Source: Limanda limanda
Lineage: Eukaryota > Chordata > Actinopteri > Pleuronectiformes > Pleuronectidae
DNA: 64,000 bases
NCBI RefSeq assembly: GCF_963576545.1
Contig: NC_083648.1
Location: 24,277,042 to 24,341,041, forward strand
Direction of reading: 5' to 3'
Shown piece after piece: positions 1 through 12,520 of this stretch (positions are counted from its first letter, which is position 1; each line of letters begins with the position of its first letter). Below the pieces are notes generated by a model, which was not told the origin of the DNA, did not search any database, and saw nothing but the letters and a program-made list of their open reading frames with translations. The translations under genes were made by a program, and so were the position numbers.

Positions 1-3000
1 AACATTCCAACGAAAACAGTCTTGGTACATTGCCAAAGGTCCAGACGATCCAATCCAGTAACATAAGCAGTCCAAAACACACTATTACATCAAAGAACAG
101 CCACAGTCAGCTGTTGTGTAATCTCAGCGCAGCCAGCATCAAGATGTAAACAACATGAAAGATGTTTATTTGTATACATTTTAAACCATATGACCGGTTT
201 TGCCTCCTTTATATATATATATATGATTTTGAGTGTAAAAGTTGCCTTTTTAGCCTAGTGGGTTACCATAGTTCCAAATGGCCTTTGTGGAAAAGCCTAG
301 ACATGCCCTTAGGAAAAAATTTACGAAATATTCATTTTCTGTGGTATTGTTATCAAATTTGAACCACGGCTAGTCAAGGCTTCATGCTAGGGTCCCAGTG
401 TGTTTTCCAGGTCATAAGTCCCAGCTAGATTCATCTGCAAGCATCTGTTTAACAAAAAATATTCAGGCGGAAATAAAAACCTTCTACTTCACTGTGTTCC
501 AACTGCTATTACTCAATGTCAGTAGCACTAAGACTGTGTCTGACTGTTGGGGGGGAAAGTTCAGAATGTTACCTTTCAAAGAGACCAAGATCATGCATGT
601 ACTCCAAATGGTTCAAGAACAGCTTTCAATTTACTTTTGGTACTCCTCAGACAGGCATTTTAGGCGAATCTCACCCGCTGCTTAAGAGGCTACAAAACAT
701 TACCAGTTATAATAATAATTAATTAAAACCAACATATAAGCCAAACATGTGAGCTGTAATCAAAGAAATTCACTTTTCTTTCATGAAAGATAAATAAAAT
801 GTTCATAGCAGATAAACCAGGTAGGATGAAAACAAAGTGTTTTGGCTTCACTCTGGACCATATACTGTTTATGAAGCTCTGCAGACAACATGCACCACAC
901 AAACAGTAACAGAGTGACAGTACTTTTTAGAACTGTTTAAAGAGGGCTTACCGACGACAAGGAATAATTCTGAAGAAGCTCCAGAGCGTTAACACAGGCC
1001 AAGCAAACAGCCCATTCCAAACAGGCAGATTTAAAAAGAGTGCTGTAGTAGACTTTAAAATAAAAACATAGCAATACACATTTTTCTTACATTTTTTTTG
1101 CCTGTAAGCCAGCACCCAACTAGAATACATTTTCTCCCTTTCAATCTTTAACACTAACCTGTCATATAAGAGAAAAAAGATAAAACAGTGATTTACCACT
1201 GTCCAACCTCTATTCCCGTTGAGATCGATTTTAAAATAAGATTGAATTCCCATTAGTTCACATATATATATATATATAGACATGGAGTACATCTTGAATT
1301 CTTAAATTATACCTAAGGTGTCCTTCCTGCATGGGAGGCTTGGTCCTTAGATTAATCCCCAGAGACTCAGCATCAGGGTGACTGAGCCACCTGGCATTTA
1401 TGCATGCCCCCGCTCACTTCATTACTCACACTATTGTGCACTAAAGGGTAGGAGAGAGGGTAATTGGCAAGATGAGAAGGGAGGATCAGAAAGCAAGAAC
1501 TGATGGACTATTCCTCAGATGCATTCAGCACAGACACAATCTATGTGCTGTTGCACAGACGCCCTGTTACATCTCTAAATGTCAGTTCCACAGAATTCCG
1601 CAAATTAAAACGCAATATGAGAAGGTTCTTTATCAAGCAAACCAACAGAGGGAAATGCCAAATCTACATAACGATCCACTAAAGCAGCTTCTGCTCTCTC
1701 CCATATAACATCACTGGGGGTATCTGATACAATTTCAGATGACAAAATAGGTTTCAACCTCGTCATTGAAGATTCCATACCCATTTCAACATATATGCTT
1801 TGAGTGTCTTGTTATCATATTATAAAAATCTCACTGCATCCCTCACTTGGCCCAGCACTGAAATCCTGGTTAATGTTTAGGCCACTTCTCGACTGTAATG
1901 CCATCTTGTCTGGCATCCCTAAAAAATTCACACAGATCTGCACCTTGAATCATTACTGGCTTTAAATCCATTAACAAACATTTGTTCTCAGGCTTCCTGT
2001 GACCTATAGACAGACTTTAAAATTCTCCTCCTCACATTCAAACCCCTTCATGGTCTCGCTGCCCATATCTTGCAGATCTCCCCAGACATCCTCACCCCAC
2101 AATCCGCCTTAGCAGATCTGCTTTCTGTCGCAGATTTTAAACTTGTGAGCATGGTAACAGAGATTTCTCCTGTCTGACTTTGAGTTTCTCCACCATTTCA
2201 CAGCAGCTTGTAAAACTATCAAATGTGTGTTGTGAGAATTGTAATTTAATTTTTTCTGACTCTCACATTTTTCCCATGCAAAGTTCTTGGAATGATCTGG
2301 GCAGGAAATATTAATAACTCAATGAAAAAAAAGACATGGACTTGAGAGAGTTAATTTTTTTAAGAAAAGGGGCCAAATGATATCTTAAAAGAATTTCTAC
2401 AAATTTAAAAAGAATTGCTATTTGAAGAAGGAACGTCTCGAGTGTTACATAACAACATACAATTACTGTCATATTTATCGTAATTAGAATCCTGCATTTG
2501 TTTTGTTTATCAGGTACAGTTTTTAAAAGTTTGACATTTAACTAATTGTGCATTCACTTTCCGAAAAATAACTTAACTAAGGCCTAGAAATCTAACAGAG
2601 AATTCAAAACACACATCTTAGTCATGTGCACATGTACTTTAAGGATGCCCAGCCAAAAATGTTAAGCTTGTTTTAAGAGCCACAATTACAATGTACAATT
2701 TTCAACCAATCCAAAACTGAGCTGTAAATTGTATTGGGTTGATAATCAAAAATAATGCCCATAATGCACATTCATCAGACACAGAGCAACATCAGTTGCT
2801 AAAGGCTCATCTGCGTCCCTCTGACGTGTAGATCAGGGGAAATGTACAGTTGTTGATAGTTAAATGCTGTCACATACAGCAGTTGTCAATTTAAGCAAGT
2901 GTTTTTTACATTACACAGCCATTTGATCTGTTGCTTATATACACATTTTGTTGATGTTAGGCTTCACAGCTTTAGAAGTAGAAGAAAGAAATTGACAGCT

Positions 3001-3458
3001 ACACTCAATGACATGGTTCATTTTGTGAAATCTCAGTTTTACCCTGGTTTTACTTTGTTCTTTTTTCCAGTCAACGCTAAAAGCATTCCACTTGTCTTTT
3101 CTGCACAGAAAGTGTTTAAAAGTGAAAGTAGAATGACTACAGGCTGGAACTGCTCTTTTTTTTTATTTCTTTCATAACATTCAAAAGAAACTCCTGCAAA
3201 AACAAGATAAAATAAATAAATGTAACCTCGATAGGAGAAAAAAGTTAGAGCTGCAAAAAAAGTGCAACAAACTCAAGCAAACAACCTGAGGCGTGTTGGG
3301 ATCACTTTAAGGACACATGCAGTGGAGAAAGGATGAATAGCTTGATGGAGAGATCACTGTTTGAAAGCTGGAGGGAGAAATAAATGGGTGTCCTGCTGGT
3401 GGATGGTTATACAGAGAAAACAGTGTGACAGTTTGATGTGCTGCTGCTGTGAACTTAC
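1..3458. other. Cadherin intron sequence (downstream of the EC4 exon)
   Basis: Intronic DNA that continues past the left edge. No cadherin exon or other convincing coding sequence is visible. It contains short TA runs (211-224, 1263-1279) and one degenerate LINE remnant listed separately. Open frames here are short and AT-rich without family motifs. Confidence 0.7.
1840..2230 (+). mobile_element. Degenerate non-LTR retrotransposon (L2-like) C-terminal remnant
   Basis: Translated in shifting plus-strand frames, the stretch keeps pieces of the C-terminal region typical of fish L2/Rex-type LINE reverse transcriptases. A short-residue pattern like NAILSGIP is followed by a PVTYRQ..FKILLLTFKP..GLA-type block around 2008-2060. 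Several frameshifts and stops make it non-functional. No target-site duplication could be recognised. The assignment rests on remembered similarity, so the exact clade is uncertain. Confidence 0.5.
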
Positions 3459-3595
3459 CAACTTCTGCAGCCATCACCGTGATGTTATGCCACGCCCTTT
3501 CTTCCCGGTCCAGAACCCCAGTAGTCCGGATGATGCCGCTGTTCACCCCAATTGTGAAAAACAAAGGTCTATCCTCTTCATTGTCTATGAAGTAC
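3459..3595 (-). CDS. cdh18: Type II cadherin exon encoding the middle of EC4
   Basis: Sixth and last visible exon, 137 bp, between acceptor atcacag above 3595 and donor GTAAG at 3458-3454. The join completes an arginine codon (R-Y). It reads YFIDNEEDRPLFFTIGVNSG, then IIRTTGVLDREERAWHNITV and MAAEV, with the EC4 calcium motif LDRE and a potential N-glycosylation site N-I-T. It ends in phase 1, so an exon completing EC4 must follow to the left of the window. The end of EC4, EC5, the membrane span and the p120/beta-catenin binding tail are not present here. Confidence 0.95.
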
Positions 3596-6384
3596 CTGTG
3601 ATAGAGAAGATACAATGTATCTGTTTTAAAATAAACAACTTTTGAGATCATAAGACAACACAGGAGACATTGCCACATGATCCTCGTGCGACGGAGACGT
3701 CAACAGAAAGTCGTCAACACCAATACATTGATGGAGATAATGAATTTTGAAGCCCTGTCATTTTAACATGTTAAAGCTTAACATCACTGGTTCTTCTTTT
3801 TTGAACCTCTGAAAGACCTGAGGGTCAACATGTAATATACCCATACCACGGGCATGCCAACATGGGCAGATGATCTCAGAACGTACAGTTTGATGTTTGT
3901 TAAGCTGGAGTGACAGCAGCATTTTTTTTAGACTTCTGAATGTTGAAGATCAAACCTGAGATCTGTGATGGGCTACTGGTAATTGCTAGCAGGTCAAGCT
4001 GCCCTTGACTCAGTGTGCACCATTTTGAAATCAATTATATTGCCCATCATTATAGACATGTGTGCAGATGTGTGTGTGTAGCAAGTATATGGGCAGTAGG
4101 TAAAAAAGCAAATTACACGGATTCATCGTCAAAGTGCAGTAAGTAAGTAGGTTTGGCACTGAATATTCTTATGCAGTGCAGCTGCTTTAAGGGTTAGTTC
4201 AGAATTGAAGTTGTGTGGTATGTGGGCGATAGAGAGAAAGAGAGAGAGAGGAGAGGGGGGTGATGGTGAGGCTGGGGAGTAGAGTTACAAGTTAGTAGTA
4301 CAGTTTTTAACTAGTAGTGGAAATGTATGCACAGTTTATGCTATTTGTCAGTAAGTAAAAACGACGACAGTAACTAGATACCCTGCTCTGTCTCATTGCT
4401 TTCTTGTATCATGGATAGATCAAGTCTAGCCATAAAAAAAAGGATGATGAGTTACAGTTTAATTTACTTGCTTACAACTGCTACTTATTAAACCATGAAA
4501 AGGCTTTCACACTTTTTATGTTAGGCCACTGCAGTTTTCAAACACCCTTGGAAATGGAGGGATGGAGTGAGGGGTTTCAGCTCGCGTCATTATCCAACTT
4601 CACTGCATGACGTCACTAAATGCTCTACCCTGGACCCTTAAGTCCAAAGAATATTTTGATCAGAAGTGTATTTGAATTTAGATAGACCACCTGAGCGAAG
4701 TGTTAATCAAATTTAAGAGGGGAATATATGTATATATTATATACATAGTCATGGTACTTCTGCAGCAAGGAACATACAGGTTGTTTGTGTCTATGCTGTG
4801 ATATGACCCAGAGGAGCTGCTCCTGGTGTAGTGCCTATAAAGATCCTCCTTCCTCGTAACAATGTTGCACTTTATATTTCCCTACCTAACCTCCTCCCTT
4901 GTTCCCACCATAATTACTACAGTCGCTAGAGGAAGCCTGATCATAAAATGCAACTACAGGTCGTGATAAGCTGCTTGCTGAGAATGATCATTACAGTGGA
5001 TGTGCATAGACTACTTTATTGAAGTTACAAGCACTGCCAGTGCATAGCTGTGTGGAAGAACCTGCAATTGATGACTGTGTTTCTCTTTTGTTATTCTTCT
5101 GATAATCTTAAATTCTTGTAAAATTTAGGTTTCATGTGTCACTGTATTTTGAAGGGAATTGAAAGGGATTGAAATCATGAATCCCAAACTTGAAAAAGTT
5201 TTTTGAACAAGTATTAAACTTTTTGGCCGTATCTTCCAGCCCTATTTTCAATGATTATAAAGCTGATGATAGAGTAGGATTTTCTTCATGAATACCTTTT
5301 ATCATCCTGGATGCAGTGAGCATTCGCGGTGACAAATTCAGTTTGAATTGAGAATGAATGGGAATGTGATTTGTAATAGTAAGTGAGTGGTTGCTGAGCT
5401 AAGAAAAGTGCAGTATAAATGCATTCCATTTACATTTTATCACCTTTTTTTTATAAGAATGTATCTACAGCTAACACTACAGACTACATTACCTACCTTG
5501 CTTTTTTATTTTGTTATTTTGGTTGTTTGGTTTAAGGAAATTTCCCCTCAACATTATTCGAATTGACCTATCCCTGGTTAAGAGATATTTCAACCACAGC
5601 TTGGTTAAGACAGATAGTGTGAATGGCTACAGTAAGGCAACTTGAAGGCCTGCTCAAGGTTCTGAAAAAAACGGTTATAGTTATAAAAATCTTGGAGTGC
5701 TACATGCCCATCAGTCACCTTTATCTCCACACCTTTACAGTCCACATTGCTATATGTCTACTGTACACAGGGAACACTACTTCCTGTAATGGCACTGAGC
5801 AGTGGGATGGACTGTAACTTTTTAAGGACAGTGGACAAGTCAATCTACAAAGACAGCACAATAGTCCTGTCGTGGGACCTTGCGAACAAAGTCTCTCTGA
5901 TGTCAACAACTCAAATGTGATGGCCCTGGAATAAAACTGTGTTTACAACCGCCACTCCTGCCCAGGACAACTCCCAAGTGCCAAAACACTAGGCTACAAA
6001 TCCAGATAAGGTCAGGCCCAATGCACACCAGTATCAGTTAGCTACAGAAAGAGAAAGAAGCATAAAACTACTGTGAATTTTGGGCTTGGCCCGTGGCCAT
6101 TGTTCACCTGCGAGTTAGCACCGACTGAGCCACAGTAATTATCATAACACACTGTTCATTCTACTTGCCGATACTGAGGGGGTGGGGGATGAGAGAAACC
6201 CCCACTGGGCACTTGGTCCTGTGCCAAAACAGACACAAGAAATGGAGTATTTACAGACTGCTGGAATACTTCAGTGAACCCGAAGCCTGTTTTTTTGTTG
6301 GGACCCCTGGACTCCAAATTATTCAAGACATACACACGAGAAAACACTTGCACGCGCTTCACGTCTCCGACTGTTTCCTTTTAC
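3596..6384. other. Cadherin intron between the EC3/EC4 and EC4 exons
   Basis: A 2.8-kb intron. It contains a purine-rich GA tract around 4230-4262 and a small TA palindromic run near 4722-4745. No gene or complete mobile element is recognised. The stretch around 4510-4650 has a flavour of an old interspersed repeat, but no boundaries can be defended. Confidence 0.7.
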
Positions 6385-6638
6385 CTGACAGCGCTGTTGG
6401 TGCTGTCCGGGTCCACGGCCATCACAGTGCCAACCTGGGTGCCGGCAGGTGAGTTTTCATACACATCCATAATGTAGTAATCCATGGAGAAGACAGGAGG
6501 CTCATCCACATCCCCCACAATGACCCGCAGCGATGTGGAATCCTTAAATGGTCCCAAGTGGGAGAAGCGGGAGTCTGGGTGTGTGTTGGAGCCTTCAATA
6601 TTGAGTGTGTGCACTTTTCTCTTCTCATAGTTCAGAGG
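6385..6638 (-). CDS. cdh18: Type II cadherin exon spanning the end of EC3 and the start of EC4
   Basis: Fifth visible exon, 254 bp, the usual size for this family exon. The acceptor is cctgcag above 6638 and the donor GTAAAA at 6384-6379. It reads PLNYEKRKVHTLNIEGSNTH, then RFSHLGPFKDSTS, the EC3-EC4 linker VGDVDEPPVFSM, and EC4 residues DVYENSPAGTQVGTVMAVDP followed by DSTNSAV. The linker is DVDEPP rather than DVNDN, as is normal at this position in type II cadherins. NYEK, NIEG.NTH, SHLGPFKD and VGDVDEPPxFSM with VYEN are the strongest marks for the CDH18/CDH12 branch from memory, and are the basis of the symbol given to all six exons. Confidence 0.95.
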
Positions 6639-7609
6639 CTGCAGGGGAAACCGAAAACATATTAATCACACAGAGGACACATTTCACAGAAGAGATAATG
6701 TAGAAATTACACAAACCAGTCTGGTTTCTAAGCCTACACCGGCCATGGAAAGACTGGTTTAGTTTGGTTTTCAATAGTACCGATGGAGGGGTTAATGAAA
6801 TGGGTTTTTTTACTTCACATTCAGATTTCAACTGCTTTCACTCGAAACCCTGCGCTCTAACTACAAAAAGCCCTGCCTGTGCTTAGATGTTTTGTCGCTT
6901 GAACGATTTCCTGCGTTCCAGCAGGACAACATAATTTGTTCTTGAATTTTTTATTTTATTTTGTTTATCACTTTAGCAAAACACCGGTTTCCAGTAACTG
7001 TACTTCAAGGTTAGAATAAGAAAACACCATCATGGAGCAGGAGAATGAGAGCCAGACAATTTCACTCTACCTGGCATTCTGAAAGATAAGAACACCCTCA
7101 TATAATGAGAAAAGGTATTGTGAAAAATATATTACAAAACAGCTTTTGATCAGCCTCCCTTGAATTTGCTAAGATGATTAGTGAACTTCACAGTGCTTTT
7201 CTGTGAACAAACTTTATTCTGTAGTATTCTTTTACTTTTGGACTGAAAATACTTGACATTCTTTGCAGCAATGGTCCCCGAAAAAAAATCTATACATAAT
7301 GTTTCATAAAAAAGTTTCATGTCCCCAGGTTACAAAGTGTCACTACAGGCTGACAAAAGCAAATGTTAAATTGTGGCGAGAAAGAGAAAACAATTATGGA
7401 CTCTTCCTTTTTTCTTCCTCTGTTCCAAAGTTTGAACAGCTGGAAAACCACTTTTGACCTGTGGCTGTGAAAATCCACAGGACAGGTTCCTCTTTTGTTA
7501 TAGTTCAAAAGCTACCGAGGATAATCCGACACAATCAAAGAACTGTCTCTGCAAATGCACATGCCAGGCTCTCAAATTTCAGTAGTTTTCGAAAATAAGT
7601 AAAGTGTAT

Positions 7610-7840
7610 TCTATTTCTGACAAGGGGGTTATGTCTTTGTCCTAGATTTGTTAAAAGTTATCAGAATTATACAAAAACTGGATGGACTATTACGAAACTT
7701 GGTGGGAGGATCGGATCAGATCCAGAATGAAATGATCATGAAAAATATCAGGCATGTTTAGTGGACCAATATTTATATGTGTGTGGAATATGATGCAGAT
7801 CTAAATTAAAATCCAGATCTTGTGAATAAAGTGTGGTTTC
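7610..7840 (+). repeat. Interspersed fish repeat of unknown class
   Basis: The stretch around 7675-7735 has the phrase pattern acaaaaactggatgga...acgaaacttggtgggaggat followed by cagatccag. I recognise this from a very common teleost repeat. A related segment recurs in this window at 50985-51096 (catgaaacttggtgg) and continues at 51959-52010 (gggccaagaaag). The two copies share the same central wording, which supports a dispersed family. Class is not clear to me; no coding sequence is seen. Confidence 0.5.
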
Positions 7841-8169
7841 ATAAGGGGCCTGTTGTGCCTTGTAGGAGTTATGCACTCTACTGAGTGCAGTTCTAGTCGG
7901 TGTTTTGTACAGTTACTTACTAAAGTTTTGTTCCGTGCCAAATGAAAAGATGCAGATTGAGAGAAGATACATTTTTCCCATTTAGTTTTATGTCTTTATG
8001 TTTACGAAGATGCGTCATAAAACTGCAGTGGCGCTGTGATTCAGGACCATGCTGAGAGTCATCTCTACACTAAATCTAACAACAGTAGTGCTGCATGTAT
8101 CACGTAGGTTTTCTCAAGCTGATTGTTAATGCAAATGAAAACGGATATAGAATTGCAGCACTGGAGTTG

Positions 8170-8500
8170 TATGCCTCCGCCAACCATTGCACTTTCTGTG
8201 TTTATATTTCTACATACTTTTCATATAAAGGTCACTGTGACCGTAACGTTTCACCACTAGGCAACAAAATGAGTTTATCTTTGAGTTCAAGTGAAAGTTT
8301 GTACCAAATGTGAAGACATTTCCTCAAGCTGATCTTAGAGAAAAATGACAACATACTTTGTGAGGTCAGCGTGACCTTTGACCCTCAAAATCTGATCACT
8401 TTATCTTTGAGTACAAGTAAATATTTTTACCAAATTTAAAGAAATTCTGTCAATGACCTTGTGTTGGTCATTCACCAACACATCCTGGAATAATGAAGCA
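8170..8500 (+). repeat. Interspersed repeat with internal near-duplicates
   Basis: Two similar sub-blocks occur in tandem: gagtttatctttgagttcaa around 8271 and cactttatctttgagtacaa around 8398. Each is followed by an accaaatttgaag-like phrase, and each is preceded by a gtgacc motif. This organisation is familiar from an abundant percomorph repeat. No termini, tail or open frame can be defined, so the class is unassigned. Confidence 0.45.
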
Positions 8501-8535
8501 AAGTAAATTATAAATTCAAGAATAATCCAATGTAC

Positions 8536-9376
8536 TAGGGGTGGGAATTGGCAAAAATGTGACGATTCAATAGTATTGTGATATTTGGGCTACGATTAAA
8601 TAGTATTGCGATTCTGCGATATATTGCGATACTGCAAGTATTGCGATTCGATTCTGCGATATGTTGCGATACTGCAAGTATTGCGATTCGATTCTGCAAT
8701 ATATTGCGATTCATGTCCCCCAAATTATTCAAAGGCATTACAAAAAATTTGGAAAATAAGACTGCTCACCTCACTTCAAATGTCACATTTAATTATGTGA
8801 ACAACATTGTCTTCTACACATTAACTGAAGTGCAAAAACTAAGAAAGGGTAATGCAAAAACTTTGTCCTTGAACATTCAGGACACAGGACCTTTGTAATT
8901 ATTTTCTGAATAGGAGACCTCTCACATGAACGCTGAGCTCCCAGCACATAACTTACAATTATTTAAATACAGTAACATAAAGCAGACATAATAGAGTAAC
9001 ATAAACCTGAGAATAATCATATGAATAAGAGTAACCTAGAGCTTCAATCAAATTGAGAAAAATAAACAAATGTGTACTACTAGAGTCCAGTCCAGTTGGA
9101 TGAATGTTAAATTAGTTAGATGTTAAAGTGCTCCTCTGGGCTGTTAATATATCTCCTGCAGTGGAGAACATCCTTTCCGCATACACACTAGGTATCTTTT
9201 AAACTCTGAAACTCTCCTCGTCATGCTTTGCCAGCCAGGGGCTGTTACATATATAATTGTAAAAAAAAAAAAAAAAAAAATTTAAATTAAAAAAAAAAAA
9301 AAAATTGCAATACTTTGTGCTACAGTATAGATAGTATTGCGATACTGAAGAGAATAGATTTTTTCCCCCACCACTA
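8536..9376. mobile_element. Complete non-autonomous hAT element with 8-bp TSD
   Basis: The element starts TAGGGGTGGGAA at 8536 and ends CCCCCACCACTA at 9376, forming short imperfect terminal inverted repeats. It is flanked on both sides by the 8-bp direct repeat CAATGTAC (8528-8535 and 9377-9384), the duplication size of hAT transposases. It is 841 bp long and has no transposase frame. Near the left end it carries two and a half tandem copies of a 35-40 bp unit (8603-8713). The centre is AT-rich with two A tracts (9259-9302). It must be moved by a transposase encoded elsewhere. Confidence 0.85.
8603..8713 (+). repeat. Short tandem repeat array inside the hAT element
   Basis: Units 8603-8637 (35 bp), 8638-8677 (40 bp) and a partial third unit from 8678 share GTATTGCGATTC...GCGATACTGCAA. 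The first unit lacks a 5-bp repeat (GATTC) found in the others. The array lies subterminally in the hAT element, where many hATs carry transposase-binding repeats. That role is an inference. Confidence 0.75.
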
Positions 9377-9830
9377 CAATGTACGTAGAGTTCCAGCGTT
9401 ATGAGGGGGGGGGGCTGTTTTAGACAGGGTGAAAAGGGTGCTGTTTTAAATGATCCTTGTGGTATTTTGACAAAAATATGATTTAGACATTTCTATCATG
9501 AACCGTATCAACTGTGATAAAATGGGCATAATATGTCTCCTTTAAATATCGTGCACTGCAATGACAGGACAAGCCAAACACAGCATTTTAGCCACAACTG
9601 TAGGACTGTTTTCTGGCATCCACGTAGAGGATTACACATTCCTGAGTTTTAAAAGGATGAAGAATTACAGTGCTAGTCAAACTGGGCTGCCAGGACAGTT
9701 GTGAAAGAGATGACAGCACAAGCAAAAGAAGAAAGTGTCAGTCTTTTCATTCCTGCTCCGTCTTAAACAGTCATGTTATAAACTTACTTCTCTAGGCATC
9801 AGTGTGTGGGTCGTGATCTCTGATTCCTAC

Positions 9831-10018
9831 CTGCTTGAGATGAATGATTCCCTCTCTGCCGTCAGCATCAGTGGTGATGGTGAAGATGGAGGCTGCGTCT
9901 GCGTTAGTGATGCTGTAGGTCATCTCCGCATTCTGCCCCTCGTCCTCATCGTTGGCTCTGATCCGGCCCACTGTCTTCCCTAATGGAGCCAGCTCTGGCA
10001 CATACATCTGGTAGCTCT
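9831..10018 (-). CDS. cdh18: Type II cadherin exon encoding the first part of EC3
   Basis: Fourth visible exon, 188 bp. The acceptor is ttgcag above 10018; a second AG two bases downstream is possible but would break the frame. The donor is GTAGG at 9830-9826, a usable but less typical site than the GTAAG elsewhere in the gene. The translation begins KSYQMYVPELAPLGKTVGRI, passes NDEDEGQNAEMTYSI and ends GREGIIHLKQ in phase 0. This is the N-terminal half of EC3, with the D.D.G.NA.M calcium-site pattern. The length matches the family exon. Part of the matching reading on this strand extends past the exon into intron and should not be taken as protein. Confidence 0.94.
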
Positions 10019-10668
10019 CTGCAACAGCATCACAACAGTCAAATATTTGAATTTGAGGATTATCTTCATTATTTATGATGATGATGATTATCTGCTTAAA
10101 GTGGCTGGATCTCAAAAACACCAAACGTATCCACTCCTCAGGCAACCTGATGGTGGCATTAAAATGGTGATGTTTATGTTTTAGCTGATAATTTCAGAAG
10201 TTTGAAGCCTACATTTTTGTGGTGTTAAAGTCAATGTCTCATGCATGATAAGAAATATCATATGGTTTAAGATAGCCAAGCACAATCTGGTGCAAATGAA
10301 CAGAGGATAGATATAAGCTTTGCTCTGCAGTATTGTTCCATTGAGCCAGTGGGAGTCTGATCAATATGGACAGGGTTAATGGCAAACTATCACAAAAACC
10401 AAACATTTAGTAACACAGCAAAGTTTTACACAAGTCAATTGGTAACTCCTCCATTTTCACTTCTTAGGAAGCTCAGTGTTTCCATCCTGTTGCTATTTTA
10501 CCATAAACAATTTAATAACATTTACACTTTTCCTATGCAGGTCACAGTTTCCCCCTGCTATTTGCTCTGATTTTGAGCACGGCAATGAAAGATCAATAAT
10601 GTCGCTGGACTTCACGAACACACAAAATGGAGGGGTAGGGCTAAGGTGTGAAATGGGATCAGGCCTTA

Positions 10669-11193
10669 AGGCCGGCGCATGCTTCTGCAACGGCGTCTGC
10701 GGCTTTTCACGCAGCTGTGACGCAGGACTCGTTGTCATTCATGGTTTTCCAAGCGTTGCGCGTGTTGCCATGCAATTCCCCGCCAGAACACAGGCGGAGT
10801 AATGCTTTTTGTCGGAGTCAGCTATTCTTCGTGTGTGGCACGAAGAAGAGCCGTTTATTTACATCGCCACTGCGGCTCTGAGGAGTGGTCATAGGATCAT
10901 TCGGATCTCTTCTGCCAAGTGCTCTGCTATTTGGTCCATATTCGTTCTTCAAAATCTTCCGTGGTTTCCGCCGGTTCCGGGCATGAAACCGGAAATGCGA
11001 CTCCGGAAAGGATGTAGTTAGCAGACCAATCACAGCCTTGCCGGCTACGTGAGGCTTACGGAGCTTTACCTTCTAGTAAGAAATATTGGGCGACACACGT
11101 AAGCACGTAAGAAGGGATACGTAAGTACTTAAGGGGCCCGGAAGGGCTCTTACGCTTCCGGGCCTGTGAAAACGCAGAAGCATGCGCCGGCCT
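10669..11193. mobile_element. PIF/Harbinger-type MITE
   Basis: Perfect 20-bp terminal inverted repeats are visible: AGGCCGGCGCATGCTTCTGC at 10669-10688 and its reverse complement at 11174-11193. The element is flanked by TTA on both sides (10666-10668 and 11194-11196), the three-base T-rich duplication typical of PIF/Harbinger elements. It is 525 bp, GC-richer than its surroundings, and has no transposase gene. Several TACGTAAG-like words occur near its right end (11095-11135). A Kolobok-type TTAA duplication is less likely, because the right flank is TTA followed by G. Confidence 0.8.
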
Positions 11194-12520
11194 TTAGTGT
11201 GTGTGTGTGTGTGTGTTCTTGTGTGTGTTTGTAATATTGCTCATGTTGTGGGGACCTAAATCTGTTTTAGGTCAAATCAAAGTAGCTTGTCTTCCTTAGG
11301 TCTCAATAGCAACGTAAATAAGCATATCTAATGGTGAGGTTAAGGTAACAGTAGGTTACCATATTTTTGGTTTGAAAGTGCTCTAATTTAATTTGGACTA
11401 TGCTGATAAAAGCTGCCTTATAGGAAGTGATACACTCTCAGCCACTATTTTTTTATGATACATTCAAATCAACAGCATAACATTTATAGTTTTTTTAAAT
11501 ACTGTTTAGTATTAGTAACATTATAGTATTTTGCAACAGCTGAACATGGCGAGTGGGGCAAAGTAGCCTCAGGCAAATCTATGGGTGAAAATGGGTGAAT
11601 CTAACTTAAAGTGTAAAATGCTTTAAGTGGTGTATAAGACTGGAAAAGTACAATAGAAAAACAATCGAATTGAGGCAGCAAAAAACTTGTCAGTAAGTCT
11701 GGCTAAACAACATCATTTGGTCATCAAGCGTGGAAAATGATATCAAATCACAAACCACAAGGTCTCAGGAGACACGTGTAGGACACATCCTAATGCCAGG
11801 TGTGAACAATGAATGAAAGTAACAGAATGGTGCTCCTCTCTAGCCAAAAGAACATTTTTAATCCGTGTTAAATAAATAGCACCTAATGTGGAAAATCAGA
11901 ACATCAGTTTGCATTTATCTTTAACATTATAGTATTTGTAACCTACGGCTGCTCTATACTGCATGGAAAGTTTCTTCTTCATTAAATCCTTGCAACCATC
12001 TGCAGGCAGCAGGGGAGATACCGTGTGTTGATAATTCTACACACACAGTACAGTGAGATGAGGCACTGACGTCCACTGTGTTTAACATGCAAACAGCACT
12101 AAACCACTACCACAGAATAACCACACATGCCTATGCACATCACACTCTTGGGCCGCTGCTGTGTATTCAGGAAACAAGATTGCAGGTGCGCTCAAAGACC
12201 CCCACTCAGGCTGTGCTCCTAACTCCTATTGCCTTGAAAGGAAAACAGGGCCCAAGGTTATCAGTGTAGCTTATCCTAAAAATGTGGCTAGCTGTGGAGA
12301 GGTTTTCATACTTCGGCCTGTCATGTTTAGTTATAGATCTATGAATATTCTGTGGATTTGACATGCGTCCACATGTGCATTAGAAGCTGTCTGTGTTTTC
12401 CAACTTTACAATGGAAGCACAGTCGATTTTTGTGGAACTACATCTGTGGGATGCTTTCAGGTATTGGTCGCTTTTTTGTAGAAACATCTCTCATTTTGCA
12501 GGTTGACGAAAAACATGCTT

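Larger units (their letters stand above)
6639..9830. other. Cadherin intron between the EC3 and EC3/EC4 exons
   Basis: A 3.2-kb intron. The first kilobase shows nothing recognisable. From about 7610 onwards it is mostly repeats, listed separately: two old interspersed repeats and a complete hAT element. Donor and acceptor are canonical on the minus strand. Confidence 0.7.

Noticed and set aside
9792..10145. Reading the whole 117-codon frame as cadherin
   Set aside because: Only 9831-10018 is exon. Residues beyond the acceptor and donor are intron translation.
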